Positions 39,170 through 50,209 of a DNA stretch of 64,000 nucleotides are shown here, one piece after another. Origin of the DNA: Enoplolaimus lenunculus (taxonomy: Eukaryota; Nematoda; Enoplea; Enoplida; Thoracostomopsidae); NCBI GenBank assembly GCA_030248215.1, contig JASANG010003195.1, positions 62,001 to 126,000 on the forward strand. Reading direction: 5' to 3'. The notes beneath the pieces are model-generated. The model worked only from the letters and a program-made list of their open reading frames with translations, did no database searches and was not told where the DNA came from. The first letter of the stretch is position 1. Each line of letters opens with the position of its first letter. Both the position numbers and the translations under genes were made by a program.

Positions 39170-39883
39170 TTACCGTCGTTTGCCAAACGCAGCCAGTTTC
39201 CGGTTTAATTGACGTTTTTCTGGTTGATAAAATTGATTTTCTGGTTCCAATACGGCGTACTCGACGTTGCCTCGTTTGCCAAACGCTGCCAGTTTTCGAT
39301 TTAAAGCCGGTCCTCGTTTGCCAAACGCAGCTAATTTACGATTCAGCGACGCTGAACGTTTGCCAAACGCGGCGAGTTTTCGGTTCAGAGACGCGCCGCG
39401 TTTGCCAAACGCTGCTAATTTGCGGTTTAGCGACGGTCCTCGTTTGCCAAAAGCCGCTAATTTACGATTGAGAGACGGTCCGCGTTTACCGAACGCGGCG
39501 AGTTTTCGATTCAGCGACGAACCGCGTTTGTCGTCAACGTCGACCAAATCATCGACGCCGCCGTCGCTGTCGACCAATGCGTCGTTGGCGACATACGACG
39601 GACCGTCTCCTGTGTCAAAAAGCGCTTCTGGCTCGCGTTTACCGAACGCTGCCAGTTTGCGATTGAGAGACGGTCCTCGTTTTCCAAACGCGGCAAGTTT
39701 ACGATTCATCGGGATCCGTTTCGCGTCTTCACCGACGTAGAACGGTCCCAGTGAATCGTAAACGTCGTAGCCTGAAATCTGGCTGGCGTTTGCAGTATTA
39801 CTCTTGGATGCTAGCAGATGCCCGTAGATTAGGACGGTCCCAACGACAATTAAGCATCGAGTTGTTACTGGTATACCCTTCAT
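39170..39883 (-). CDS. neuropeptide precursor with nine NRKLAAF-amide copies
   Basis: Secreted precursor of 237 residues in one open exon. The ATG at 39883 is chosen because MKGIPVTTRCLIVVGTVLIY gives a short basic n-region and hydrophobic core, a credible signal peptide. Nine copies of NRKLAAFGKR follow, each with Gly for C-terminal amidation and a Lys-Arg cleavage site. Predicted peptides: IPM-, GPS- (three), GSS-, GAS-, SAS-, GPA- and Q-LNRKLAAF-NH2 (the first has MNRK in place of LNRK). Two acidic spacers, EPEALFDTGDG...DVDDKR and GNVEYAVLEPENQFYQPEKR, separate groups. Codons vary between copies while the residues stay fixed, showing selection on the peptide. The Q-initial copy could form pyroglutamate, and the internal Arg-Lys could allow a shorter LAAF-NH2. 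The family is not one I recognise: not RFamide, SALMFamide, tachykinin or allatostatin type. The repeat ends at a KRR stop. Confidence 0.93.
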   Translation of the reverse strand: MKGIPVTTRCLIVVGTVLIYGHLLASKSNTANASQISGYDVYDSLGPFYVGEDAKRIPMNRKLAAFGKRGPSLNRKLAAFGKREPEALFDTGDGPSYVANDALVDSDGGVDDLVDVDDKRGSSLNRKLAAFGKRGPSLNRKLAAFGKRGPSLNRKLAAFGKRGASLNRKLAAFGKRSASLNRKLAAFGKRGPALNRKLAAFGKRGNVEYAVLEPENQFYQPEKRQLNRKLAAFGKRR

Positions 39884-40154
39884 TTCTGTCAATTCTTACC
39901 AATAATTAATATTATAATTTACTTAATTACGTATTCGTTTGGGTACTAAAATTAAGATAAAAATAATCGTTCGACCAAAAATTAGCAGAAATTTGCTTCG
40001 TTTTACAGAATTTAAAATTATATTTCGTCAAAGTTTACTGTTTTTAGATTAATTTTTATCTTTTTTTCTGCGTCAGAAATACATAGCTAATAAACCACAA
40101 CATTTTGTCATACTGAACACATGAACAGGTTTCGGTGTTCTGTACAAAACACTA
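39884..40154. other. upstream region of the neuropeptide gene
   Basis: AT-rich. On the minus strand no clear TATA box can be chosen among many AT runs. Confidence 0.35.
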
Positions 40155-40499
40155 AGGGTGGTGCTATACTTAACGTACGGGGTCGTCCGGTGCCGTCCGG
40201 TGCCGTCCGTCGTCACGATGCGGTATTGTTCGTGAGTTAATCGCGTACGATACCGCACCGTCACGTAGCTTAACGGAAGGCATCGCACGATGACGGACGG
40301 CGTAGGACGGTGACGGACGGCGTCCGACGGTGACAGGCAGCGTCGGACGGTGGCGAACGGCGTCGGACGGTCATAGACGGCGTCGGAAGCGGTGTGACGG
40401 ACGGTGACGGACGCGTTGGACGGTGAAGGACAGATCTAACGGACTGCGCCGGACGGTGACAGACGGAGCCGGACGTCATCAAAAGTATATCGCCTTTCT
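40155..40499. mobile_element. family F element with degenerate core
   Basis: agggtggtgctatacttaac and catcaaaagtatatcgcctt, then tct, are inverted ends. The core has about ten diverged gacggcgtcggacggt units. Confidence 0.75.
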
Positions 40500-40804
40500 A
40501 ACTGGTCATAAGATTGATACAAGAAACAATTTGATATACAAAATTTCAAAACGTCCCAAGGATGGTTTGGCGCTACAAAACCCATCCGCAAGGAATCCGT
40601 CTATAATTAAATGACATCAAAAGTTCGGCATATGATACCTTTGTCATGGCGTCATTCTTCATCCTGCCAAAGTTTCAACTGTTTATCAGTGGCGGATCCA
40701 GAAATTTCTGACGTCATAAAATCTCGCGAGCAAAAAATGGGCTAAAAGCCAAACGCAATTTTAGTACTAAATCTTAATACAAATCTTTGTACAAGTGTCA
40801 TTGT

Positions 40805-40870
40805 ACAACAACCTAAGGATGGCGTTATACTTTCTGATGACGTCCGCCACCGTCCGGCGCCGTACCGCAA
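40805..40870. mobile_element. family F left-end fragment
   Basis: aggatggcgttatactttct, gatgacgtccgccaccgtcc. Confidence 0.5.
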
Positions 40871-40924
40871 CGCACGTGTATCCTCGTATGGCACATTTAT
40901 ATCAATTTGTAAACAAAAAAATTA

Positions 40925-41138
40925 ACCCATATATATAACAGGGCCGGATCGTTTTCCGGAGGGGCTATAATAGAGTCAGTTTAACCTTCAGACTACTTTT
41001 CATGTTTAGGCTTAGGCTTAGGCTTAGGCTTAGGCTTAGAAATAGGCTCTTCTATACGCTTAGGCTTAGGCTTAGGCTTAAGCTTCGGCTTAGGAATATG
41101 GTTATACTACTGTTCCGGCCCTCTTCTATACATGTCCC
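40925..41138 (+). mobile_element. family A element, complete
   Basis: cccatatatataacagggcc to ctcttctatacatg. Clean TTAGGC core in two tracts. Confidence 0.82.
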
Positions 41139-41501
41139 AAAAATTAATTTGTGTCATAAGGCGCCGTCCGGAACCGGAAGGCGCCGCTCGATATGTTTGG
41201 CGTCGTCCTAAACCCAAAACATTTACTGTATACAGCAACAAAGCTAATTAACCAATCACATATCGTCTAAATTAGGCAAACTTTTGCCAAACTAATGAGG
41301 CCGAACCGTTTGAGCATAGACAACTAACGAGAACGCTGGTTCCGACTAAACTCAAACCAAATCATCGCTTTTGCATGGGTTTAAAGACCATTAACAACTA
41401 AATTACACTGTGACCGGAATTGAAATATTAATAATCTAACGTACAAAAATAAGCTTGTATAGACACGGATGGCTAAAAACTGAAAACATTACAAATTTTG
41501 G

Positions 41502-42120
41502 TTCATGTACAAATCAGGGACGGAACGTTTTTCTACGGTACTGCAATATAGCAAGCGTAAAGCCCTATTCACACGTGCAAATTTTTGCACCGAAAACTTG
41601 TACGTGCAACTTGCATGTGCAAGTTTGGTCACAAAGCAGCTTGGAAGTTCTTGCAGCTGCAAATTATTCACTGGAATTCATGCTATTTAATTTAATTCGC
41701 ATCTGTGAACGCAGTTGCAAACCACTTGAATTTCTTGCACCTGCAGTTTGATTGGTCAATCGGAATGTTCTTTTGAAAATACTTGCTGCTGCATGTATTT
41801 CGTGCACGTTGCAGCTGTGAGTTCTCGCTGCAAAAATTTGCACGTATGAATGAGGCTTAAATCTCTGTTGCAAACCACTTGAATTTCTTGCACCTGCAGT
41901 CTGATTGGTCAATCGGAATGTTCATTTGAAACTGCTTGCAGCTTCAAGTATTTCGTGCACGTTGCAGCTGCGAGTTCTCGCTGCCAAAACTTGCACGTGT
42001 GAATGGGGCTTTAGACTATTTTTTGCTTAAGCTTAGGTTTAGGCTTAGGTATCAGCTCATTCATACGCTTTGGTTTAAGTTTTGATTAGAGCTTAGACTT
42101 GGGACTATATTTATGCTTCT
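41502..42120 (+). mobile_element. family A element split by family E
   Basis: gttcatgtacaaatcaggga ... ctgcaatatagcaagcgt, then family E (41570-42012), then gactattttttgcttaagct and tatgcttctgttctgg. Confidence 0.7.
41570..42012. mobile_element. family E element with duplicated right half
   Basis: agccctattcacacgtgcaa to tgcacgtgtgaatggggctt. The segment from gttgcaaaccacttgaattt to the right end occurs twice (41715-41860 and 41868-42012). Confidence 0.8.
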
Positions 42121-42129
42121 GTTCTGGTT

Positions 42130-42996
42130 TGAGTTAGAACACACATCGACAAAACAGTTATCAAGAGGCGCATCTTTACATCGACCCTTGAGTTACTCGC
42201 TAAAAATATACTTAAAATTATGTAAAACTGTTGCCGAATTAAATCTAGGTTTTACTTATATACTATGGTGCTTGGCAAAGTTTTACTTAATTTTGAGCAA
42301 ACACAGAATTCTAAGCTTTACATTTATTTAATTAATCAGGAAGTGACAACAGTGTTTTACTTGTTTACATTATTTAGCAAAATTTTTTCAATATTAAGTA
42401 CACTTATACTTAAAATAGTTAGTAAAATATAACTAAACTATTTTAAGTATAGTGTTTTTACAGAGTACAATGAACGTCACCTAGCCGCAAGATGGGTGAA
42501 AATAGAAAATATTTATTTGGCAAACAGGATGGTATATATATTTTCTAAAAAAATAAACATAATAGGAAACAAATAAGAAAAATATTTCAGTTTTGAATAG
42601 TTTTCTTAGCATAACGACTTGAAATAACGGCAACTATATACTTTTCGGTTATTTTAGCGCCGTCGGGCGTAGTCTGCAGTCCTTCGGCTGCGTTTGTAAC
42701 AGCGCAATAAGTCTAGCGCAGCCATGAGAATTTACTGACGTCACTTAAACTTTTAAGTAGGGTGTAATAGTTTAAGTATTTTGAGAAAGTTAGCTTACTT
42801 CGGCACCACGGCAAGTGCTCTCTGTTAATCCTTCCGAAATACGTGTCTTTTTTAATATATATAGTTTTCCAGAATTTAGAGCATTCTACGAGCCGTAACC
42901 TAGGGGACAGCAAAGGGTACCCCCACATAATTCAATTCTGACTCGAACTTTTAAGCGTGTGGAATGTCAACTTGCAAATTGCTTTCCGCACTGAAA
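42130..42996. other. intergenic; hairpin at 42398-42453
   Basis: acacttatacttaaaatagt pairs with aactattttaagtatagtg. Otherwise no gene or known family. Confidence 0.4.
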
Positions 42997-43185
42997 TCAT
43001 GTAAAGGTCGGAAGCGGAACGTTTTCCTGCGAGACAACAATGGGTTAAGCTTTAGCTTTAGACTAGTTTTTTGATTAGGCTTAGGCTTATGTATAAGCTC
43101 ATTCGCTCGCTAACGCTTTGGTGTTTGGGCTTACGCTTTAGGAATATGCTTATACTACCGTTAGGGACCGGTTCTATGCGTACAT
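42997..43185 (+). mobile_element. family A element, degraded
   Basis: aaatcatgtaaaggtcggaa, ttgattaggcttaggcttat, gttctatgcgtacatta. Confidence 0.55.
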
Positions 43186-43419
43186 TATCCGGCTGTTCTA
43201 ACATGGTTAGCTACCTGCGAGTCTATAAAACTATAAAGGTTTGGGCTCGGGAGTGGGACAAATTTTCCATCAAAATAAGTCATATCTAGGGCGCCGTATT
43301 ACAAATGTTTGTGGCAAAAATTATTTTGAAACTTGATAAATTATTTGGAAAAAAAGAATATACGGTGGGCATCACGAGCACAAATGGTAACTTCGAACAC
43401 GGGTCAAGGGTACAGGCGC

Positions 43420-43649
43420 CACTGTAAATTGTAACGAGTTGATTAATCAATTCAGACAAAGAACTAGACATTTCTGGCTATTTCTGAGTTGATAACAGTA
43501 GGTATTAACTCACACTGAGTTGATTTAATTCCGGGTGAATTGACAAATTAACTCACGATGAGCTGGATCAATTCTCGATTTCTGAGTTCCGAAAGCCTAA
43601 TTCTGAGCTCAGACCTCAAGTTAAAATCAACTCACTGGAATTTACAGTG
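43420..43649. mobile_element. family J element, complete
   Basis: cactgtaaattgtaacgagt and caactcactggaatttacag, with a final tg, are inverted; 230 bp. Confidence 0.75.
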
Positions 43650-43914
43650 CGTAAAATCGACCATACACAACTGCTTAAGATATTCTCGATTACGTCATTT
43701 TAATGACGTGGATCTCGAGGAATGAATTTATTCAGCCGAAAAGTGTTGATAAATTTTGACCACTAAAAATAAAACCAAATGATGCGACAAATTTAAATTG
43801 TCACATGAATTGCATAAACCCTTACGATATACATGGTCTATGTTAAAAATAGAAGCCTGTCCACTAGGAAACCGGGAACCTATGGGACTATGGCGTACAT
43901 GGACCGCGACGCTT

Positions 43915-44123
43915 CACTGCAAAAAATGGTGAATCAAATTGACTCTCTCCGACATAGGCTCTACGGGACTACAAAAACTGAGCCAAATTCGACTCCACCA
44001 GAGACAAATTCGACTCATTGAACCGCATGTGTGACCCGGGCGGAGTCGAATTAGACTCAGTTTGTGTAGTCCTGTAAAGCCTATTTCAGAGAGAGTCAAT
44101 TTAACTCACCATTGTTTGCAGTG
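43915..44123. mobile_element. family I palindromic MITE
   Basis: cactgcaaaaaatggtgaat and ttaactcaccattgtttgca, with a final gtg, inverted; 209 bp. Confidence 0.8.
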
Positions 44124-44312
44124 TTTTTGGTAATATCCTCATGGCAAAAATGGTTTCGGTTTTCAAGCAAGCGAACTACGGCTCGTATGTATATTTCAAC
44201 AACAACTTTTTAACAAATTCCAAACGTGAAAATTTTTCTAATTTTTCTCTTTTTTTCCTACTAAGTGTCGATGTTCACTTTAGAGTCGATGATAACTCTT
44301 TAACAAGAGTAG

Positions 44313-44400
44313 TCAACCCTTTCCCGAATGAATATATGTTGATTGAAATACAAATTTCAAACTTGGGTTCAAATCGTGGAACTCTCCCAAGTGAGTTAGC
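44313..44400 (-). mobile_element. family B left-end fragment
   Basis: gtcaaccctttcccgaatga, then gggttcaaatcgtggaactc, a degenerate tRNA-like part. Confidence 0.4.
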
Positions 44401-44443
44401 AAAAAATTGTTGATTTGATCAATAGTCGATGAGTCGATTGTCC

Positions 44444-44512
44444 GTCTTGGTTGGAACTGAGGGACATCAGACCTTTCTACCAAGCAGCTGGAAAAGCTGG
44501 CTTTGCATCCTT
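44444..44512 (-). mobile_element. family P SINE tail fragment
   Basis: ttggttggaactgagggaca, cagacctttctaccaagcag, ctggaaaagc match the tail of the copies at 3950 and 30983. Confidence 0.55.
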
Positions 44513-44698
44513 CGCTTACCCCACTCTCATTTTAGGGGTGGTGATGTTTGACGCTTAAACCGTAAAATTTGAACACTTTTTAAAAATGCATACGGGTGTT
44601 GGTATATGCGGTGTAACATGTGTTTGTGCATAGTATATCTAATGTAAGACACATGCATACACGTGCACATATGGTACTAAAGAAAAATTATAATACCG

Positions 44699-44772
44699 GC
44701 CGCGTGGCGAAATGGGTAGCGCGCTTGACTCGCGAGCGAGAGGTTCGAGGTTCGATTATCGGAGTGGCCATA
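44699..44772 (+). pseudogene. decayed tRNA-like gene
   Basis: GGCCGC at the start pairs with GTGGCC at the end. The D-arm TGGCGAAATGGGTAGCGC resembles box A and GGTTCGATT resembles box B. The loop CTCGCGA would give anticodon CGC (Ala), but the T-stem does not pair and the anticodon stem has a mismatch. More likely a tRNA pseudogene or SINE head than a working tRNA. A family-C fragment follows at 44826. Confidence 0.5.
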
Positions 44773-44825
44773 TGTTTTGTAAAAATTAATCGAAAACCAT
44801 GTATATTCGCAGTACTTCGAGGAAA

Positions 44826-44987
44826 GTGGTCGCTACAATTAGGGTTAATTGACATCATGGACTCTAATTATTGTTTAGGGACTCTATCCGCTCGCGGACT
44901 CTTATTAGGGATACGGACTCCTATTGATTCGGACTCAAACTGGAGACCCCTCTTATCACCCCCCTAATATTCGGGTCAATACAGTAG
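44826..44987 (-). mobile_element. family C element, half
   Basis: gtcgctacaattagggttaa ... ctcttattagggatacggac ... aatattcgggtcaatacag. Reverse orientation. Confidence 0.65.
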
Positions 44988-45433
44988 TGATTATCTACTT
45001 TTGATTTGATCAAGCTAATCTAGATACACTATTACTAGAACTGGCGTGTACACACATAGCACCAACGTTTCTTACAATAGAAAAAATAGTTACCTGTCCT
45101 AACTTAATATAATTTGCTAATATATGACATCGGCGCATCAAAAACTTTGAAATTTAAGCGGTTTTGTTTTACCTGAAAATAAATTATAAACAAATTACCT
45201 TCATACGCATCTTGTAGTACCAAACTTACGGTAACTCAATGGTTATACAACAACCGACAGGTAATCAATACATCGTGGGCATGAGCCCCCAATCTATACG
45301 CAGTAAAATTTTCGTGAAGGACTATATATGGTATTACTCTTTTAAGCTTATAATTTCACAGTTCACAAAGGAAATATTACCGCTAACTCTTTCCCGCATA
45401 ATCTAATATACTTATGCTCTGCGCTATTTTTTA
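44988..45433. other. intergenic, nothing clear
   Basis: A cgctaactctttcccgcata motif near 45381 may be a family B end remnant. Confidence 0.35.
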
Positions 45434-45652
45434 GGCCAAAGTATGGAACAGGGCCGTAACTGTAGTATAAACATATTCCTAAGCTTAAGCCTAAGCGCAA
45501 GAATGAGCTTACACCTAAACCAGATACGAAGCTTAAGCCCAAGCTTAAGCAAAAAAATAGTCTAAAGCTTAAGCAAAAAAATTAGTCTAAAAGCTTAAGC
45601 TTATTCTATTGCAGTCCCGTAGAAAAATGTCTTGCCCTTGACCTTTGGGCCG
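45434..45652 (-). mobile_element. family A element, complete
   Basis: ggccaaagtatggaacaggg to ccttgacctttgggcc. The phrase agtctaaagcttaagcaaaa is duplicated. Confidence 0.75.
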
Positions 45653-45942
45653 TTTTTATAACCTCGCTCGGTGATCTCAAACCCCGTTTACACCCGACAG
45701 CCCAATGTTCAAATCGTAACTTGCAGCCCAAAAACCGAATAAAGTATATTTATCTTTGAAACCCGAATGCAAGTTTTACGCCTTTGTTGCTTGCAGTTCT
45801 GTTCAAAAACGACAGTTTCGCTAAAATGGATCAGAATTTAAAATTTCGGGTCAATTTTGACCGAACGAATTGCGCTTGGGTTTGGATATAGATTTTGATC
45901 CAACAGAGGCTTATTTTATGGTCCAAAACTTGAGACAGACTA

Positions 45943-46152
45943 CACAGGAAAAAATAGTGAGTCAAATTGACTCTCTCCGAAATAGGCTCTGCGAGACTAC
46001 ACAAATTGAGTCAAAATTCGACTCCGGCAGAGTCAAATTCGATTCACTGAGTCGCATGTTTGACTCTGGCGGAGTCGAATTTGACTCAGTTTGTGTAGTC
46101 CCGTAGAGCCTATTTCGGAGAGAGTCAATTTGACTCACCATTTTTTGCAGTG
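45943..46152. mobile_element. family I palindromic MITE with TA flanks
   Basis: cacaggaaaaaatagtgagt and tgactcaccattttttgcag, then tg, with TA directly outside both ends. Arms of about 85 bp are nearly perfect. Confidence 0.85.
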
Positions 46153-46222
46153 TATAGCAGTTAAAGTATACCCATATCATCGATTCGAGGACCACACACA
46201 GATTATGGTATATTATGAACAC

Positions 46223-46363
46223 AAGCCCGTAGCGTGCTAACCTTGCTAGGGAGGGCTAAAACATTTTCAGGAGCGGCATTCAAGGGTTTTCAATGACTTG
46301 CAAGCAAGATTAAACATTTTCTAGGGGGCCAAAGTTTTTCCAGGTCCCCCTTGGCTACGGGCC
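46223..46363 (+). mobile_element. family D element
   Basis: agcccgtagcgtgctaacct ... caatgacttgcaagcaagat ... cccccttggctacgggcc. Confidence 0.7.
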
Positions 46364-47240
46364 ACTATGAACAGAAAAAACAAGTGACTTTAAATAATGT
46401 CAAGACATCTAAAAACTGTTTTTTCGAGTTCAAACCGAATACAACTTTTGCTGGTCAAATTTCTCATAAAAATGCCACTAATCATGGGTTAAAATTAAAT
46501 TTGACTCAAAACATTGTGTCAGTTTGTATCGGAGGGTGTTTTGAAGCAACTCAGAAAACTGAATATTTCCTAAAAAATACCCAGTTCCTGGTTACTGGCT
46601 TCAGTTGACGACTGGAGCTTAAAATTTGTACAAGACGTGCTTATTAGGTTTTGTATAACCAAAAATACGCGTAGCTTACACCATACGCATGCCAGATTTT
46701 GAGTTAAATGCGCTGTTCACAGTATAAGCTTGTCACAAAATACGTTATAAGGTAAGATTAACCCGAGACAAAATTTAAAATTTGGCACGCGTTAACCCTA
46801 CCGTACCCTGTTTTTCTGTTACCCCTTAATTTTAAAATGAATAAAATAAATACGGTTCAGAGTTTTAATATAAATGTTTCAAAATTTTCGACCCATTGAC
46901 AATTGAATACTTTTTCAATTTTGTTTTATCTGCTTTTTACCTGTGCCTAAGCTTTTGCCTAAAATCTTTGGCTAAGACGAAGCCTAAACCTTGTGGCGAA
47001 AAGTGTATATGAATAAAGGCCTAATTTGTGCCAGTCTTGGTTGCAACATTAAATATCAATACATTATCCCACAGCTAACACAGGCGTAGCTTGAATGTTA
47101 ATATTTTGCGAAGGCATATTATTACCTTTGGTATTGGGTTGTTTTGTGAGCAAGCGTAATGAGCGAATAACATATCCGTCTAAAACTGTTCTTTCTTGGT
47201 TTTCCAGAAATTTTGATACAAAATATATCAACTTCGGTAC
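46364..47240. other. intergenic, nothing clear
   Basis: An 85-codon ORF at 46351-46608 on + has no recognised motif. No element ends. Confidence 0.4.
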
Positions 47241-47242
47241 GA

Positions 47243-48110
47243 TAGGTTCCAACAAAAACTAATTGTTACCGAAACAGGAACAGGAACAGGAATTGAATTT
47301 TTGAAGGGATTTCGGCCCGAACAGGAATTCCGGTTGAACCCTGATATGTATATTATATACAAATAAATAAATACATATATATATATATATCAAGGTTCCA
47401 ACAAAAACTAATTGTTACCGAAACAGGAACAGGAACAGAAATTGAATTTTTAAAGGGATTTCGGCCCCAAAAGGAATTCCGGTTGAACCCTGATATGTAT
47501 ATTATATACAAATAAATAAATAAATAAATATATATATCAAGGTTCCAACAAAAACTAATTGTTACCGAAACAGGAACAGGAACAGGAATTGAATTTTTGA
47601 AGGGATTTCGGCCCGAACAGGAATTCCGGTTGAACCCTGATATGTATATTATATACAAATAAATAAATAAATATATATATATCAAGGTTCCAACAAAAAC
47701 TAATTGTTACCGAAACAGGAACAGGAACAGGAATTGAATTTTTGAAGGGATTTCGGCCCGAACAGGAATTCCGGTTGAACCTGATATGTATATTATATAC
47801 AAATAAATAAATAAATAAATATATATATCAAGGTTCCAACAAAAACTAATTGTTACCGAAACAGGAACAGGAACAGAAATTGAATTTTTGAAGGGATTTC
47901 GGCCCCAACAGGAATTCCGGTTGAACCCTGATATGTATATTATATACAAATAAATATATATACATCAAGGTTCCAACAAAAACTAATTGTTACTGAAACA
48001 GGTACAGGAACAGGAATAAAATTTTTGAAGGAATTGCGGCCCCAACAGGAATTCCGGTTGAACCCTGATATATATTATATACAAATAAATAAATATATTA
48101 TATATATGTA
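47243..48110. repeat. 145-bp tandem array, six copies
   Basis: Units start (c)aaggttccaacaaaaact near 47243 and at 47391, 47538, 47683, 47829 and 47966. Each has aacaggaacaggaattgaat and ggaattccggttgaaccctg, then an (AAAT)n/(AT)n tract of variable length. Confidence 0.93.
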
Positions 48111-48648
48111 TATATATAATATATACTGAAATCAAAACTATACATTGTAAGTTAACAGAAACATAATGTAAGCCATTGATAAGACCCTGAGTCAATACGC
48201 GAAACTTCTAATGAAGAATACTAAAGGTCAATATTCTATATAAGATATGGTTTGGCATTAATAGACCATATACAACATTTAGAGAGGTCATATATTTAAC
48301 CCGAAATTTGTGGAACCACAGGAAAAAACCGCTTTTAACAGGTTTCAGAATAAAATTGTGCATCTTAGGTCAAACCTATTTTTAACTCCGCTATACTGAT
48401 TGGTCAAAATTTGTACAAGTTGATGACATTCGTTTGACGTTCCCTTGTTCTGGAATTAATATTCTGACAACCGTAATCTCAATTGAATCTAGGGACAATT
48501 AAGTCTAGCGACTATTGAACCAACGAATTGAAGTTTACAAAAGTTTTAACTGGTTTTTCTTCAGCCAGAAGTCAACAACGGTAGTATTCTATTTTAGTTT
48601 TGATAATGTTCGATAACCTAAGCTGGTACGGGTTTAGATGCTATAGTC
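48111..48648. other. intergenic, nothing clear
   Basis: AT-rich; no exon or element end recognised. Confidence 0.4.
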
Positions 48649-48980
48649 GGCCCATGTATGCAACAGGGCCGGATCGTTTTCCGGAGGGGCTATAATAGAT
48701 TCAGTTTAAGCTTTAGACTAATTTTTTTTGCTTAGGCTGAGGCTTAGGCTTAGGCTTAGGCTCAGGAATAGGCAATTCCATACGCTTAGTCTTAGGCTTA
48801 GGCTTAAAAATAGGCAAATCCATACGCTTAGGCTTAGGCTTAGGCTTAGCAATAGGGTAATCCATACGCTTAGGCTTAGGCTTAGGAATAGGCAAATCCA
48901 TACGCTTAGGCATACGCTTAGGCTTAGGCTTAGGAATAGGCTCATCCAAACGCTTAGGCTTAGGCTTAGGCACATTGAAA
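48649..48980 (+). mobile_element. family A element with long TTAGGC core
   Basis: ggcccatgtatgcaacaggg opens. Five tracts of TTAGGC separated by caaatccatacgc-type units. The usual right end (ccggccctgttctatacat) is missing. Confidence 0.78.
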
Positions 48981-49123
48981 GCTTCTTGTAGTCTTTCTCA
49001 CTCAAGACATAAAGTATAGGTTTCGGTTCAGGTTAGCCTTTGGTTTAGTAAAAGGTTTAACTTTTATAGTTATAGGTTTAGGCTTTAGGCTTTAGGCGTG
49101 GGAAAAGGCTTAGGCAAAGATGC

Positions 49124-49306
49124 GCCGATGCATAGAACATGGCTGTAACAGTAGTGTAAGCATATTCATAATCATACGCCAAAGTGTAAGAATGAGCTTA
49201 TACCTAAGCATAAGCCTAAGCGTAATCGAAAATTAGTCCAAAGCTTAAGCTTACTCTATAGCAGTCTGCCAAAAAAACGTCCTGGCCCTGATCTTTACAT
49301 GGACCC
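49124..49306 (-). mobile_element. family A element, complete
   Basis: gccgatgcatagaacatggc to cctgatctttacatggaccc with a short, degenerate core. Confidence 0.75.
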
Positions 49307-49937
49307 ATTTAAGGTACAGGTTTGGGCTTAGGTTTAAGCTTAGGTAATTACTATGGCATAGGTTTAAGGTTTAAGATTCGGCAAAAAGCAATATCCGTAT
49401 CCGGTTACTCCTGTATCCGCTATAAAGCTACCGGATAACGGATATTTTAGGTGGGGGCCCCGACTTTCTTTGAATTTCTGACCAAGTCAACCAGTTGACG
49501 TTTTGATATGCTGAAGCAAAAATGAAAACTTGAAAATAATTCTAATTCGACAAATATTTATCCTTATGCGTGGCGCTGGTGCCTGAAATAGTGCACAAAT
49601 TTAAATTCTACATCCGTCCGTATAAAAATGCCCTGTTTGAATCCGGTATTATCCGGTCGCTCACTGCCTTTAACTAAACCTAAGCCTGAGCCTAAGCTTA
49701 ACTGTAATGTGGGTACAATTGCACAAGAGCCAGTTAAAGATGTAAAATTAATATTTTGATTGTTGATTATAGATCAGGTGTGAACAAAATGTTCTTGTCG
49801 GGTCTTGGCGTTTCAATGTGGCTCAGATTTTGCCTTAGACTGAGGCTTAAAGCATTAAAGTGTCCAGTTTTTCGTGAGGTCTCGATTCATGCAATGGTGA
49901 TATATTTCGTTTCAGAGGGGTCATTATTGTAGAAAAT
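49307..49937. other. intergenic, nothing clear
   Basis: TTAGG-like words at 49315-49370 and 49850, no structure. atccggt/ataccggat words at 49390-49660 are repeated but diverged. Confidence 0.35.
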
Positions 49938-50209
49938 TTAATCCTTTATCACATGAATATTTTCAATATTATATGAAATGGAATTTCAAGGTAAAGATTC
50001 GATCCCCAGTCTCACGGGTGGCACTCGATTACGGTGACCACTGAGCTATAGAAGCTTGACGCACAAGCCCGAGGAAGCTCTCACGTCTTGTGGAGATTTT
50101 GCACTGCGCATATATGTTATAAATGTTAAACACTGCTCACACTGTGTGTACTGCTCGTACATTATTGTATTTAGTTGCTCTCAGTATACTCTATGAGTGA
50201 AAGGGTTAA
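49938..50209 (-). mobile_element. family B element
   Basis: ttaatcctttatcacatga and gagtgaaagggttaa. The tRNA-like part on the minus strand includes tagctcagtggtcaccgta and tgagactggggatcgaatct. Confidence 0.8.

Noticed and set aside
39166-39740. Plus-strand ORFs LPNAASFRF and similar over the neuropeptide gene
   Set aside because: Antisense shadow of the NRKLAAFGKR repeats; no signal peptide or cleavage pattern.
46351-46608. 85-codon ORF
   Set aside because: No recognised motif, no promoter or splice signal, opposite to nothing conserved; kept only as intergenic.
48713-49005. Pro-Lys-rich ORF (PKPKPKRMD repeats)
   Set aside because: It is the TTAGGC core of a family A element read on the minus strand.
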